Source: Pyxicephalus adspersus (lineage: Eukaryota > Chordata > Amphibia > Anura > Pyxicephalidae). Taken from it: 64,000 nt of DNA. Where the stretch lies: contig NC_092862.1 of NCBI RefSeq assembly GCF_032062135.1, forward strand, positions 63,519,693-63,583,692. The letters are read 5' to 3'. The notes under the pieces were generated by a model. It had not been told where the DNA came from. It was given only the letters and a program-made list of their open reading frames with translations, and made no database searches. Numbering within the stretch: position 1 is the first letter of the stretch; the number at the start of each line of letters is the position of its first letter. This document shows, piece by piece, positions 25,181-38,845 of this stretch. The translations under genes and the position numbers were made by a program.

Positions 25181-28100
25181 TAGTTTTTTTTTTAATGATT
25201 TGAAAGAGCTCTGGCTTATGAGCAAGACATTGATATAAAGCAATCCGTGGTATTGTGTTTTTTAAAGAATTTCTGTTTTCAAATAAACAACTATCTTTTC
25301 CTTACTAATTTTGACATTTGTTTCTGACTTTTTTAAGTTGAAGAACTATTTAAAAATTAAAGTTATACGTCAAATCAATTGGTTGCGAATAGGGTCTGTC
25401 TTTGTACAGTTCATTTATTTTGAAATGTAGATGCACATTGTAGATGAGATGTAAACATATCTGCACAAACCAGGCCCCAGACCACAGAACATTTGTATAT
25501 ATTCATCATTGTGCACATTTGGAATGCAGTTACCAGTAAATACCAACATATTGTAACACATATATACTGTGCCCATGTGTTGCTGTGACAAACATTATAT
25601 TATGCACAGTGGTGTGGCCATTTTCAGAAAAAACAACCTTCTGTAATAGGTGTGTGGCATTTATTGTACTAACAGGCATGCAGAATATTTAAAAAATATA
25701 GGACTTTAACGTGGCTGAACCAGTCACAGAGTCTTCTGAACCAGTTAAAAAAAGGATCAGCTCCCTTTTTGCATTCAGCAAAAGGAACAGCATTACTTTC
25801 AATTAGCTAACAAAGTTTTTGATTTTTCATACTGTTGGGACCTAACTAGAATATGACTTTCTCTCCAGAAGCGGGTAAAGTGGTTGGTTTTATTTACAGT
25901 CAACACATTTTACTGTATAAAAAGCAAATTTACCTAGTTACATTTTATGATAACATAAATCCCTATTTAATGTACAGCGATGCATAATATGTAGGCGCTA
26001 TATAAATCCTGTTTAATAATAAGAATAATAAAAAGGTAGGTAACATTGTTTTTTTGACTAGTTCTGCAATAGGTAATGCCTAGACAATAGACACTTTATG
26101 CTAGGTGTTCATGATTGCTTTGATAAATCTTTCATCGTAACAAAACTGTTCAATAGTAGGACCTTACCCAAAGGATTACAACTAATAAATCTATTGAATC
26201 AAGGAAGACAGTTATTTTAATTGATTGATCAGTACAAAGCCAGAGGTGAAAAAGATTAAAACAATAGATAATCCCCAATCAATGATGATCAAGAAAATAT
26301 TAATTGATCAAGCATATATACATGGGTCGATTCACACTTGTTTCTTTTGCTGCAAAAAAGTTTTACTGCATGCAAAAGGATTGTATGTTTTGGAAAGAAC
26401 AAATCAATGGGTCCATTCCCGTCCACACGTGTGTTGCCACATGCACTGTAGTATACACAGAACAGTGAACACTTGAAGTTCTCTCCATGGCCGATAGGAT
26501 GAGCAGACAAGGTGTGTCATGGTAAGTCATTGATGATAGCAAAGGCTGAACCTGGTTCTTACTATCATTAGTAATACACCCGACAGAAAGCTGCAAGTGA
26601 TTGTCATACACAATATAACTGCAATATTTCAGATAAAAAAACACCAATATTTCATACAATTTCCTATTGAATGCTGACAATAAAACTACCTGGGAGCCCA
26701 GCCCTGGGGCTGACTCACTGCTTTACAACCATGGGTGTGAGTTACTAAAGGGTGTAGTTTTTCAGTAAACCTAGATCAGCCTTCCTATATCCCAGTTAAT
26801 GTACGGAAAAAGATATAGGGACCAGTTTACTAAAAGTGCATAGTAGGGAAGACAAACATCTATCTATGTGAAATAAATTAATGTGATTGGTTTACTTCAT
26901 TGTGCTATAACTTATATGACGTTTAAGTGAATCAGACTCATCACATAGGGTTTGCAGCCACTTAGCCCAAGCATACACATCCCTTTCTGTAGGGCCAAAT
27001 AGGTCAATGGTAATTTGTGTTCTGAGCACACTTGATAGTCTAAATAGCATTGTTAGAAATAATAGGAGTAGCACAAATAAAGCCTGCTAATGCCTTGCAA
27101 AAACAATTCGAGTGGGATCTTAGAACAACTTCAGCAGATCCACAATTCTCCTAATTCTGCAAGCAATTTTATAGGTGCCCATTGTGATGTGTTTGTAAAG
27201 CCCATACATGAACAAAGACGTGAGCTTGCAATGAACCATGCAAATCTCATTCTTTACTTGTAGCTGTGCCCCTCCCTTCGCTGAGACCAGTGGCTATTCA
27301 CTAGGTAGTTATGTTGTGTCTGGGAAATAATGCATTCCAGCAAAAGTTGCTATAGAGTGATCAAATCATTTTGTTCTACCCCCCTTGTCTCACCTATGAG
27401 TGTTCTGCACTGTGAAAGAAGTTTGTATGACTAAGGCTGTATTGCATTCCTGACAAACCTACCTTGTTTTACTCATTATCAGTGTCCAAGGGAAAAGTCC
27501 TGCAGTGTTGCTCCTTCTTGAAGCCACTCATAAAATGTCACACAGCTTCCGCATTGTAAGCCTCTAAAGGCCTGCCTTCTCAGCTTTGTACATTTCTTGT
27601 ATTTACCTGGTATTTTAACAATTTACCATTCAAATTTGACCAGCCTTCTGCAGTAAGCCGTGTCCATTTGTAACACAGGCAAAAGCAATTAGTCACGTCA
27701 CCCATGTTGCATGTATACTACAAATGGTTACGAATAAAAGTTTTTAGTTTTCATTTAATAACATTGTTCATTCATGTAAATCTAAACAAATCACACGTCT
27801 GCACCCTTTAGGTACAGCAGCAGGTAGATTCTGTATAAGTTGTTAGTACATACATATTCTTTATTATTGTTTTTCTTTATTATTGTTTTATTGTTTCACT
27901 ATAGCCTAAATTTTTCAATAAGCTTGCGTAAATGGAAGGTTACCTGGTTGGAGGGGACTTCCAGTGTACGAACCTGTAAGGAGAATATACATAAAATTAT
28001 TAAACTTTGCAAAACACAATACTCGTGTGCGCCTTTTTTCTCTTACATGATGCCACATACCTATTGTAGTGTACATAGAAAAAAAGAGATGAGTAGATTT

Positions 28101-28228
28101 TTTTAGGCATCAATTCTCCACAAAGAATATATATGTATTTAAAGAAACTTCAGGTGCTTTTCAAGATAGTACACAGTTTAAAAGACATATCCGAAAAAAA
28201 AAACTATTTATTTATAGAATTATAATGT
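25181..28228. other. Upstream intergenic DNA, no gene
   Basis: This is AT-rich intergenic sequence directly upstream of DSP. It contains one LINE/SINE tail (25972-26032). The rest shows no conserved coding segment and no complete transposon. Enhancers of DSP could lie here, but cannot be seen by eye. Confidence 0.6.
25972..26032 (+). mobile_element. LINE/SINE 3' tail fragment
   Basis: TGTACAGCGATGCATAATAT, GGCGCTATATAAATCCTG and an AATAATAAGAATAATAA end form the 3' module shared by frog L2/CR1-type LINEs and the SINE in this window. Only the tail is present, as expected for 5'-truncated insertion. Confidence 0.6.
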
Positions 28229-28352
28229 AAAACTTTATTATTATAAACTAAACCAACATATTACTCAGAAATTGATGACAAGTGTAAAGTATTTTTATAC
28301 TTGTCATCAAGTTGTTAGTATTGTGTTGGTTAAGTTTATAATGATAAAGTTT
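28229..28352. mobile_element. Palindromic MITE (fold-back)
   Basis: Two arms of about 58 bp face each other around a 6-bp centre. The left arm reads AAAACTTTATTATTATAAAC ... GATGACAAGTGTAAA. The reverse complement of the right arm reads AAACTTTATCATTATAAACT ... GATGACAAGTATAAA. About 85 percent of positions match by eye. The element is non-coding and could form one long hairpin. The superfamily is unknown. Confidence 0.7.
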
Positions 28353-28427
28353 CTTCTTTACAATTAGCCTGCTAGGCAGATCATAGAACCAACCACAATC
28401 ATTTCATATCAAGAAGGATGCAGCAGG

Positions 28428-28526
28428 GTGTCTCCCTCTCGCCCTCCCTCTTTCCCTCTCCATAGAACTTAACAGCTCTGTGTGTACAGAACTTGTTCAT
28501 TGTACAGTCAGTGAAAGGATTGGTTT
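28428..28526 (-). mobile_element. MITE family A, fragment (minus strand)
   Basis: In reverse complement this reads CCAATCCTTTCACTGACTGT, then a GTTCTATGGAGAGGGAAAGA segment. These are the 5' half motifs of the family, without the right half. It is a truncated copy. Confidence 0.5.
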
Positions 28527-29996
28527 CAAAGACAGACATCTAGTGTTTGTATGCAGCTTTACTGTTAAAGAGTCACTCCTTCTCAAAAGTATATTGAAAC
28601 TATACTCCAGATAAAAAAGAAATGAAAACTACCCAAGACTTTTACTTATCTTACCCAAGGCTCCCTACTTTGGCTGGTTTGGTCCCTTTTCATTAGAGGC
28701 TCTGGGTAATGAGGTAACATAGGATGCTGTACAAACTTACACATTGTGACAAAAGCTCATCTATACACAAACTTTAGTTCAGCTTTATGTTTTGAATGGA
28801 GCTCAATGGGCTTCTTTATTATTCTTGGACAATCCAACATGGTGATCTTTATGCCATAGATTCTGAACACAGATTCTATCAACTCTGTATTTCTCCTTCA
28901 TATAAATAAATATAACATTTTTGTCCACCAAGTAAAACCCATACTATAGTTACAATATCCACAGCTCACAATATATTAGGATGGTGCCCAGTAGGACGAA
29001 AGCATCCTACATTACCTACAAACCTCCTCCTACTCGCCACGGGGAAGAATGTCACCTTTACAGATAGCTAGAAAGATCTTTGGTGTCAAGCTAAACTGAC
29101 CTGAGAGGCATAAACTGGTCATTGCTCATAGAACCCCAGGGTTCTGCATAACTCTGAGAAACACTGCCTTAAAATAAAATATCAGTTTTGGAGGACAAAA
29201 CCTTTTCTCTTATGGTAAAATGCACCTTTTTCCCCTAAACTAAAATATAATAAACTTTACAGTGAAATACACCCACTGAGGGTTGGGGACCTATTCTGCT
29301 ATGTAATATTCTTCTACTATATAAAAGATAATAAATGGTTATTTTGTTTTAGGATGTGTACACAATAGACATATAGTTGTTGTCATCTGCATTTACACTT
29401 ATCTGTGCTGTCATCAGATTTGGGTGAACTGTGGTTCAAGCAAGTAAGAAGTCCTAAGTTGTGTGTAGTTTGCATATTCCAAGGTCAACAATAAATGTCA
29501 CTGTACTGTCATCCTCTGTCTAATAACTACAGTATTACAGCACTGTATGTTGTCACATTAGTTTGGAGATCGTTTGGAGGTTCTGAATGCCAACACACAG
29601 TAATTATAATGGAATTTAAAACTAGGTAACATGACTGACTTAACAGTTACTGTATAAATCATTATTTCTTCAGCATTGAACCTGAAGAGGTGGTCACAAA
29701 CACCATGACTAGGCTAGCATGTCTAGCTATTATTGGGTTGTTGGATATCTACTTAGAGAGCAAGGACAAGCAGTTTCACACGTTGTAGGCAACTTGTGTA
29801 AGTGATGCCCGATCTTTCATTTGTCTATGAAAGGGAAAGAATGAGTAGTATCATGTGCCATAAAGCCCATTTGGAGGATTGTACTGTTTCTACTATATTG
29901 GCGCTCATTGGCCAATGCCAATCCTCAAAATGAAAACATTGTGATAATTTTCATCTTGCTTCCTTCAACTGTTCACCTCAGGACATTTGTGTCTTG
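28527..29996. other. Intergenic DNA, nothing recognised
   Basis: There is no conserved coding sequence and no transposon with recognisable ends between the two MITE copies. Confidence 0.55.
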
Positions 29997-30290
29997 GGCT
30001 ATGTAGACACACATCGAGAAAGGTTGTTTCCAGTGACAGATGAACATAGTACATACAGCTTTGTTCTGTTCTATGGAGAGGGAAACGAAGAGAGGACGAT
30101 TGAGCGACATGTTGCTGTGCTCTTCTCCATACAAAAGCACAGTAGTTTTTCTCCCAGTCTATCAGTCATTCATTAATCCACCACTGCAAATTAATGGACG
30201 ACAACAGGGGCTGTTGCATACATCAGATTTTCACCTAAGACTAGCACGAATGTTCGTCTTGGCTAAAAATCATCTGAATAGTGGTAGATT
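29997..30290 (+). mobile_element. MITE family A, copy 3 (older)
   Basis: This diverged copy starts with GGCTATGTAGACACACATCG (compare the inverted-repeat end of copy 1). It keeps GTTCTATGGAGAGGGAAACG, TGCTGTGCTCTTCTCC and a final CACCTAAGACTAGCACGAAT region matching the 3' part of the family. Substitutions and small deletions make it the oldest full-length-like copy. Confidence 0.6.
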
Positions 30291-33201
30291 GGAGTGCAGG
30301 GAATGTTGTGAGGTGTCATAAGACTCATTTCAGTTTAGTAAACATTAAACCATCTTGTCTTGCTCGTTTGAAGGTTTGTATATATATAATAGAGATCTGC
30401 ATGTAAAGCAGTCCATTAGCTAATGTGTGCCATCTTGAAGTTGATTTTACTATTATAATGACATGATAGGTGCCTATGGCCGTAGAATATAGAAATACAG
30501 CCTTGTCCATCTATCATGGTAAGTTGCTCTGAAATAACTTATTCAAGAAAGGACAGATATCCCACTTTCTTTAGGAAAAATTGTTCCATTATTGGGTGAC
30601 CAGGAAGTTAAACTATAAGTAACCACCATGTCCATTTATAACTAGATGAAACATACAAAATGTAGTATTATCCTAGTGTCCATAATGGAAGGTACTATAA
30701 GGCAACTGGCTCTTCATAGCAAATAACTTAAACAGCTTCGGAGAGAAAATCCCCCGAAGGCTTGTCGTATGCAAAACTATTCAACCTGTTTTTCTTCTAT
30801 TAACACCCTCAACAAGGACTTGACATTTTTTAATGAATGGACAGCTGTTTGAAGAATGCACAATATACAATTACATGGGTTTGCAAAAAACATTACCATA
30901 TTTGTCTTAAATACATTTAGAAAAAAATACAAATTTTGATCAATTATCAAACAAGAGGATGGTACATTGAATAATTGTGGTTAATTACAATGATTGATTT
31001 TAATCTATTGTAATGTCAGTTGAAAATAACAATAAGTATATATTCCCTTTGCTTTTGAGTGATACCCTCTAAACTTCCTGCTGTGTCTCTAAGACAAGAA
31101 ATGGAGAAAAATCTTCCTGGTAAGGGTCTTTCTCCTTTTATTGTATTCAAATATTAATGAAAAAGAAGTTTTATATGTACGTTTACATAGTTCACTGCTA
31201 GGAATTTCCAACGGCCTTCTGTTTATTCTTCTCTGCAATGTAAATATTTGTCAATACAATGTAATGTATATTGTGACTATTTTTTTTTATCTGTCCTTCC
31301 CTCCCCCCAGCACACATACCATAGGATATATTACACTGCTATCCTGTGATTATCACTCTGGGGCTGACCTACAGAAAACCATCAGAAACCCTCCTATTTG
31401 CATTAGTGTGTGCATGCTGTGTTTTTTGTTTATTTTAGTGAATACCCCAGCCGCAGTCTGACAGGGTGACAGATGAGCTTCCTATAGGAATGACTGCAAG
31501 CCATGGCACTCCACCAGTACAGGTCAGAGGAATACTACAGACATAAGCCTCATCATTCTTGGAGATAACAAAATGCACTTAAATGTAGGTAAGAAACAAA
31601 GATGTCTAACTTTTTGACCCTTTTGCTTCAAGTCTTCAAGTCTCTGATAGACCAAGACAAATGAGGACTCACAACATAATGCACACAACATTAATGTGCT
31701 GGGTTGTCATTTCTAGTTAATAGAATCTCACCTGGCCTTGTCATGCTCTTCAAAATTGTCAGCATTCACTACAGGTGCAGGTGATATGCTGCATTGGGCA
31801 ACCTATTCAAATAAAATGGCAGTTTCACAAGAAAGGCAACAGTCCCTGTATTTCTCTCATCAGTAGTTTACCTAGGCCTTTGCATTCTCCCCAAAATTCT
31901 CTTAAAGGGATTTTTATTATTAATAAACAGTATGTATATAGCGCCAACATATTATGCAGCGCTAAAGTTTTTATTGACCCCTCTTACTGTTTGAAATGCA
32001 TTATTAACAGGATAACCTTAGTTTTAGCTGTCAATGGAACTACCACTCTACCTATGATAGTAGGGCAGCAAATGCCTTTGAATAAATGTACAAGAGTCTC
32101 CTGAATACAGGGTGTATCTAACCCTGGTATTTTACCTATATAAATGTATGGGAATTACTGAAGCATGCTGATTATGGGCATGCTCTCTGATGATTGGATT
32201 GAATAAAGTACTTGTAAGCTATAAAATTGGATTACATAAATGTACAAAACCCATAACCCTTTCCCTGACCCTTCCCTTACTTTCCCCCATGTATGTTTTC
32301 ATGTATGATGATGATTATATATACAACTCAAGAATGTTCAATAATGGCTTTTATTTATACTTGAAATAAGTTTTTAATGTTTATTTTGTTTGTTAGGTTT
32401 TTTTTTTTAAAAAAGGGATATCATACAATGTGGATCAATGCATATATTTCCACATGCTATTTTACTAACCTTACTATGGTTTATTTAAACAAATTAGAAA
32501 AGTAACCTTTACCTTACTGGCTTCATGTTTCTTGCTTCCTCTCTAGGTGTCTCTCCAAACACAAGTTCAGGTGGCTCCAATTTGCCTAAACTCTTCCAAG
32601 CTACACTGAACATGGCTTGGCTCTTTAAGATCTCATTAACATCAATACATGGCATTGATACACAGCAACATGCAGTACATCCTATATACTGGGTTGCCAT
32701 TTATTGGTAAATGCAGCTTAATGCTGAAAAGTATAGTCAGATACATGGCCATCATACAATAATAATAGGTGGATATCTGTCTGTCCTAAATTCCTTCTCC
32801 AACAGAACAATGATCCTAAACATACAGCCAAAGTCATAAAGAACTGTCTGCAGGGAAAAGAATACTAAGGAGTCTTGGAAGAGCTGGTATTGCCCTAGCA
32901 GAACCCTGATCTCAAAATCATTGACAGTCCAGTCTGTCTGGGATAACATGAAGAAAGAAATGAGCAACTACACTGCTGAAATGCGGAGGTTAGTTTTCCT
33001 AGGTGTTTGAAACTACTTACAGTATCTCATAGGAGGTCCTAGGAAAACTGATGGTGTTCAAGAAAAGGAATGGACACACCAAATATTGGTTTTATTCAGT
33101 TTTTGTCTATGCACTTTGTAGGTTATTATTTGATCACTAGTAACTAATAAATGCATTATTTTTTTTAAAAAACACTGTTTTTACCAATTAATTTTTTAGT
33201 G
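30291..33201. other. Intergenic DNA with one LINE tail
   Basis: A minus-strand LINE/SINE tail lies at 31905-31965. The frames at 31141-31461 and 31775-32104 have no family resemblance, and the second runs through the LINE tail, so neither is called a gene. Confidence 0.55.
31905..31965 (-). mobile_element. LINE/SINE 3' tail fragment
   Basis: In reverse complement it reads AGCGCTGCATAATATGTTGG, CGCTATATACATACTGTTTA and TTAATAATAA. This is the same tail module as at 25972-26032, in the opposite orientation. Confidence 0.6.
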
Positions 33202-33209
33202 CCCTAAAC
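33202..33209. repeat. Target site duplication, left copy
   Basis: The octamer CCCTAAAC is repeated exactly at 33494-33501 on the other side of the hAT element. Confidence 0.9.
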
Positions 33210-33493
33210 CAGGGGTGTCAAACTCAAATACACAGTGGGCCAAAATTAAAAAAATTTGATAAAGTTGCGGGTCACACGTGAAACTGAAATAGCACTGCTA
33301 CTACAATTCCCTGCGTCTATAAAACAGTCCAATGCGGGGCAACACATAGGCAGAGAGGCCTCTTGTCTATAGATGCGAGTGATGCCAGGAATTGTAGTAG
33401 CGGCGCTATTTCAATGCAGAGGCCAGCTGCAATTTATATTTAGGATTCCTTTGGGGGCCAAAAAAAGGAGGTTGCCAAAGTTTGACACCCCTG
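33210..33493 (+). mobile_element. hAT-type MITE with perfect 8-bp target duplication
   Basis: The 284-bp element starts CAGGGGTGTCAAACTC and ends in AAAGTTTGACACCCCTG (inverted repeats). It is flanked on both sides by the identical octamer CCCTAAAC (33202-33209 and 33494-33501). An 8-bp duplication and CAGGGGTG ends are the hAT signature. There is no transposase. An internal pair, ATTCCCTGCGTCTATAAA... and ...ATAGATGCGAGTGATGCCAGGAAT, is inverted, so it is partly palindromic. Confidence 0.9.
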
Positions 33494-33501
33494 CCCTAAA
33501 C
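33494..33501. repeat. Target site duplication, right copy
   Basis: This is the second copy of CCCTAAAC, directly after the CACCCCTG end of the hAT element. Confidence 0.9.
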
Positions 33502-33805
33502 ATTTGCACAAAACTGTATATCTAAATTTACCTAGCGCCATACACCCCAGTACATACAACACAGGGGTGGACATACCAACATTTAACTTATTGTAGTTTT
33601 TCTATATATATGTACTAGCTGTTAATTGATAAGGAAAACACCACACATATATTGTATTCACATGTTTGTAAAACAGCACATTTAAACACACATATACAAT
33701 ATCACTAAGCACTAAATACTCACCAAACATTGGATCACTGGTATATTGGATTGGGTGAGATGACACTGTATATGGTGACCTGGGAAACGTGTACATAAAG
33801 ACATT

Positions 33806-33992
33806 GCGTCTGATTTATTAAGGCTCTTCAAGATCGGAAAAGATAGAGTTTTTTGGGTGAACCTGGGTAATCCAACAAACCTGGTATGATTTTCTTAAAA
33901 TAATTTTTTGGGGAAAAAATTTCAATCCTAGACAAGATACATTCTAGGTTTGCTGTATCTCCAGTCTTGGAGGGCGTTAATGAATCAGGCCC
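33806..33992. mobile_element. Palindromic MITE family B, copy 1
   Basis: The outer ends are inverted: CTGATTTATTAAGGCTCTTC on the left, and on the right (reverse complement) CTGATTCATTAACGCCCTCC. Further in, AACCTGGGTAATCCAACAAA pairs with the decayed AGCAAACCTAGAATG on the other arm. A second, end-less copy lies at 61905-62064. Confidence 0.65.
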
Positions 33993-36900
33993 ATATTTTT
34001 AGGTGTAATCCAAATGGCATTAGAACAAGCATTTACAAAGCATTTCATCACTTTTAGAGAAGCTTTCTTAAATCATTGTTCATCTACAGTTGAGTAGAGC
34101 TAATTACAACTCCCAACAGAACTGCTGGCTGTAGCTTTAAACTAGCTTTTACCAAGCTTGAAATATGTTCAGAAAGCTTTAAAAAGCCTTTACACTTGTA
34201 CTGTAGAGGGCATTGTATACCCCCACAAAGTTGCTCAAAGCTTGTCATGGTTGTAAATGCTTTAAAGATTTTGATGTTTTATGGGCTGGTGTTTAAAAAT
34301 TAATTTGGTGTTTACAAATTATCGATATGATATCAAAATTTAACCTATTGCATGCTTGGACTCTTTCTGCCCTGTTTTGGTGGCTGAATTCATTTTTTTC
34401 AGCCTTATTGTTTTTATTTTCACTTGGTAATCCTATATATAACACACCCTTCATATTTACACGTTTTCTGCACTGTATCTATGGGGCAGCCACGGTTGTC
34501 ACAGGGGCTGAACTTCAAACATGTCTGTCTTTGTACATCTACAGTACATGATAAATTGATGGAATAACTAATAGTTTACATAAGTATAAGGTTTCTTTTT
34601 TCTCCTATTTAAGCTGCATTGTCATTGCATTTTTGGGAAAAGCAACAGGTAATGTCTGTTGTTGCTAAAAAAAAAAAAAAAAACCTTTCTTCTGTTCTTC
34701 CTGAGCATTTTCCAGCTGTGAGGATCTAGTCCTAACCTCAAAAACATTGGGAGAGATAATTAATGGATACTGGCAAAATGACAAAGTGTTTAAAGTAAGT
34801 TATTACAACAATCCAATCTGTGATGGTAACTTGCTTTATATGTTTTTTTTTTCATTTTTCCGTAATATGTGTCTGTACTTTTATAATTGCTTTAAACATC
34901 GTTCATCATAAAATTATTTTATTAGAAGAAAACATTTTTAATTGTGTGATTTGGGTTTGTTTGATATATTGTTATATCTTCACCTTTTTGGATCTGTTCT
35001 AAAATGATCACTGTCCAGCTGCTGAAATGTTTATACATAAAACATAACATATCACGGGGGTTTATTATATGAAATTCTAAAATGTTTATACTTAAAACAG
35101 TATGCTCTGTATATACTGATAAATGGCTGCCCTAGTAATTTATTAAGGCCTAATGTCAGAACCTAATGTGTATTATCTAGGATTTTGAATTTTCTGTATG
35201 TTTCTGTACCTAACATAACAGCTCTTCTTCCATTAGTATGTATACTCTTGGTACGTATACTTTCAGGGAAAATGTTCCCTGAAAGAAAGACCAGTGGAAA
35301 AAAGAGCTTTTTGAAATTATTATGCACACTGGTAAAACTCATGTAAAATACATTTTAATACATGTAACACCCACATAGACAATGCACAAAAACATGCCTG
35401 ATAACGATAGGTAAAAAGCCATGTTAAAAAGAAACATAAAAACAGAAATGGTGGATGTGGGAAGATGAGCCATCCTACTTCTGTTTACCCTACTATAATC
35501 CAATCTGATGTAGAATAACAGAAGCCTGGGGAGCCAAGGCTAGAAATGTAATTACAGTGTGTAGAAGTTTTCCTTTATTGTGAGTTGTATTTTTTTGCAA
35601 CTTTCTAAAACTTTGCATATGTTTCATTCTTTTATTAATGAGAGCTTCACTGGGACATTAACATGCAATCTTTTCCATGTTGCTCCTAGTATCCTAAGAA
35701 AATAAATAGGGCTTGTCTCAATGGGAACTACCTCATTGCAAACAATTCCTCAAAATTGCAAATATCAGTATGTATGTGGGCAAGTTTTTAATATACCTTG
35801 CTTTATTGTTCTGTCTTTTTTATGCTGAAGTACTTGCTTGATCCTGCCATTCCCTCTCTTGCTGTGTTATTCTGATCATACCGTGCCTAGAAGCAGATTT
35901 GGGCTGGTGTGGTCAGTTTTTTCCCCTGTATGTCCCCTAGTCAGTTCTGAGCTATACCTGACTTGTCTTGTTAATTTATAGTGACTCTTGGCTAGAGCCT
36001 CACAGTAAAAATATCAGGAAATCTTCAAGTGAGTAGAAGAAGGAGGGAAATACTGCTGCAATAAAAAGTACACAAGCAGGCAACAAAATTACCCTCTGTG
36101 TATCATTGTATCTACAATGCCCACTGACTGGCTATCAAACATGCCCACCGGTATGAAGTAGGCAGAGGCCACGTGGTCAAGTGACTAAAGAAAAGAATAT
36201 TTTTTTAATAAAAAAGTGAATATAATGACTGTAAATTAGGCCATTATCTTCCAACCTACCTCTCTGTCCTCAGACCTCACCCCACTCCCCTGCTCATTTC
36301 TCCCAATCCTTATTCGCTCCAGTGACCATTTCATCCAGCTCATGAAAGGTCTCATTTTCATTTTGTGATGGAAACTGGTGGCCTGGTCTAAATAAATATA
36401 CTATATAGTATCAAAATTACAAAAAGTTTAGTACACAATAGCACAGTACATCAGTACGTATTATAAAGTGTCCCTTATGTGCATGGGCTGTTGACATCAC
36501 AACCAAGATGGTGGCACCCAGAAGCTGTTTTACGTTTAATGCACATACAATCCTATGTTAAGATTGTTGGTAAAATGAATTACCTGGTGGCAGGGTCTTT
36601 AACGCAGGAGTAATCTAAATAGAAAGGGTATAGATGTAGGGCTGATGATGTGGTGTTAAGGGCCCAGTTTGTTCTGCTATCACACCTAACCAGTTTTATT
36701 CTTTATTATGTTTGCAAAGCTTAACATATGCTCTTGTCTTAAAGATCCATTACCTAGGTGAGATTCTGCATGTCCTACTTCAGTAGTTAGAGCAGAAATA
36801 AATGGTTGCATAGGTATACCTGTTTTTTTTTTATAGAATGACAACATAATGTGAATATTGGCATTGTTTTAATTTTCCATATTTTATTTGAATAACATTT

Positions 36901-38545
36901 ATTCATCTAGTCCATGATTCAGGTGTCACTTTAAAGCTAATTTTCTAATAGCAACAGACAATATCTAATAAAATGTGACTGAAACTGTTGTAGTGAATCA
37001 TAATTACAGCACTAAAAACCAGCCCCTCTGATTTTACATCCAGGTGATAAAGACCTTCCTTTATAGCATACCACTTACATCAGCTGTGACTAAAGATGAC
37101 TGCATGGACTATTCTTGTGTTCAGCACTTAGCTATGAAATTATACTTCTTCATGTTGTAGCACATCAAGTGAGTAATGGCTGGAGTTTAATGGTTTAATC
37201 TTCTTGGTGGAGCAGCACAGTGTATGTCTCTCCTAGAAACACAATTGAAAAGGAACAGTCTTGTTTGGGAAAACAATGATGCTATAGCAATAATTAAATA
37301 GACAGTAATTAGGCATATGTACAGCTCTGTGATGTATAAAACTACAATATATTAATACATATGTAATTGCTTTTACCCTCATCACAATAAATCCCTAATG
37401 CATACTAGCCTATTCAGAACTGTAGGTGTTAAATACATTTGCCCGCAGTCAATATATGGTGGCAAAAAATATGAACAATAACATGTAGATACAGCTGAAC
37501 ATGCTGAATATTGACATACACAAACTATGTAAAGGCACCGATACATGAGAACGTTTCGAGTCCCTTCCAAGTGATCCTGATCTTTGATCTTGCCTTCATA
37601 GTTTCATTAAGACATTTATCTTTATTTCCACTCCCATAGATACAACAAAGAAAATCTCTCTACAGTAAGGGATATACTCTTTTATGCCTAGTGCATGTGG
37701 GACAATTTTCACTGCTGATCCAATAAAATATTAGGTAAAAATAGTTGTTTTGTGAGTACCATCTTTTGGAGCATCCTCTTCATTGTTCTTTAGTACAACC
37801 TATCCCTACTACCAGTGATTGGAAGGCAGGCACAGATCGTACACATGTGTGCCTCTGCAAAGTTTGGGGCTGATGAGCAGTTACCAACTAGTAAAATGAA
37901 CAGTGAAATACAAAACTGGCAGTGGATCATCTTGTGTGTAATAGACCCTAGACACTTCAGACACTGTAACAGTTGTTGCTAGCACAGAGATAGGGGTTCT
38001 ACCCAGCAGGACCAAGAACAATACTATCTTGACATTTATTCTAACAAAATAAAGTAAATATAAAAGTTCCCCATATCTTATAGTTCCATTTATTAACAAA
38101 TACTAATTTCTAATTATTAGTAGTTGGTTTGCATTTTCTCCTAACAATCCTGTCTTAGAATAATTACCCAGGGCTGCAGGAACCTGACGGATGGGAAGAC
38201 AGTGACCTCGAGTCTGTGGTATTATTGTACTGATCAGAGGATCTTGACTTGTAATGCAAGTAATCACGTAATGATAGCTTCAAAATCGTCATTTGTTACT
38301 AATATCCACTTAAATGCCTTGTAGATTAACGTGATGTCAGGTTGGACACCATACTAAAGTATAAGTAAATATGAAGTTAGACCAAGCCTAAGCTAGCTCT
38401 AATACTCCATCACTTTTTCTAATACCCCTCGCTTGAGTGGTGAGCAACAAGTGATTGCTTGTTTCAAATCTCTTTTACTGCTTGTTACGAATATTTAAAT
38501 AGGTAAGTGTCCACAGTTTGGGCACAAATAAATTTTGAGGTTAAA
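33993..38545. other. Intergenic DNA, no gene
   Basis: This is AT-rich sequence with no coding segment I can support. Frames of 60-75 codons at 34327, 34820, 37382 and 37881 have no family resemblance. A pyrimidine-rich stretch at 36241-36350 may be decayed LINE sequence, but I could not confirm it. Confidence 0.5.
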
Positions 38546-38553
38546 ATCTAGCT

Positions 38554-38845
38554 CAGCGTTCGCGAGAAGATTCTGGTTGTCTGCGGCTCCGGCCGGTGCG
38601 CCCCCCAAGCGGGATTGGTAGAAGGACCCAGCCGGTGGGGAGCACCGCCCAGAGCCTTGTCCCCCGTATGGATTGTAGGCTCAGGAAAGTGGCTCAGACC
38701 TACAATGGGAGAGTGGGCTGGTTCTGGCATTATAATGTCACTCTGGGGAAGTTTCTTCCCCCTTAAGTAACACACGGCTGCACATGCGCGGTCCAGAGTC
38801 TGTGCATTTAGTGGTTCAAAGGTCCGAAAAGGTTGGCAACCACTG
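38554..38845. mobile_element. hAT-type MITE with near-perfect target duplication
   Basis: The 292-bp GC-rich element has a right end that in reverse complement reads CAGTGGTTGCCAACCTTTTC, a known hAT (Charlie-like) end, and a left end CAGCGTTCGCGAGAAGATTC. The flanking octamers ATCTAGCT (38546-38553) and ATCTAGCC (38846-38853) differ at one base. It encodes no transposase; the 75-codon frame in it is incidental. Confidence 0.8.

Noticed and set aside
28229..28352. Palindrome as a microRNA precursor
   Set aside because: The hairpin is long, but the arms look like a fold-back MITE. There is no evidence of expression, and a MITE-derived small RNA could only be shown by sequencing.
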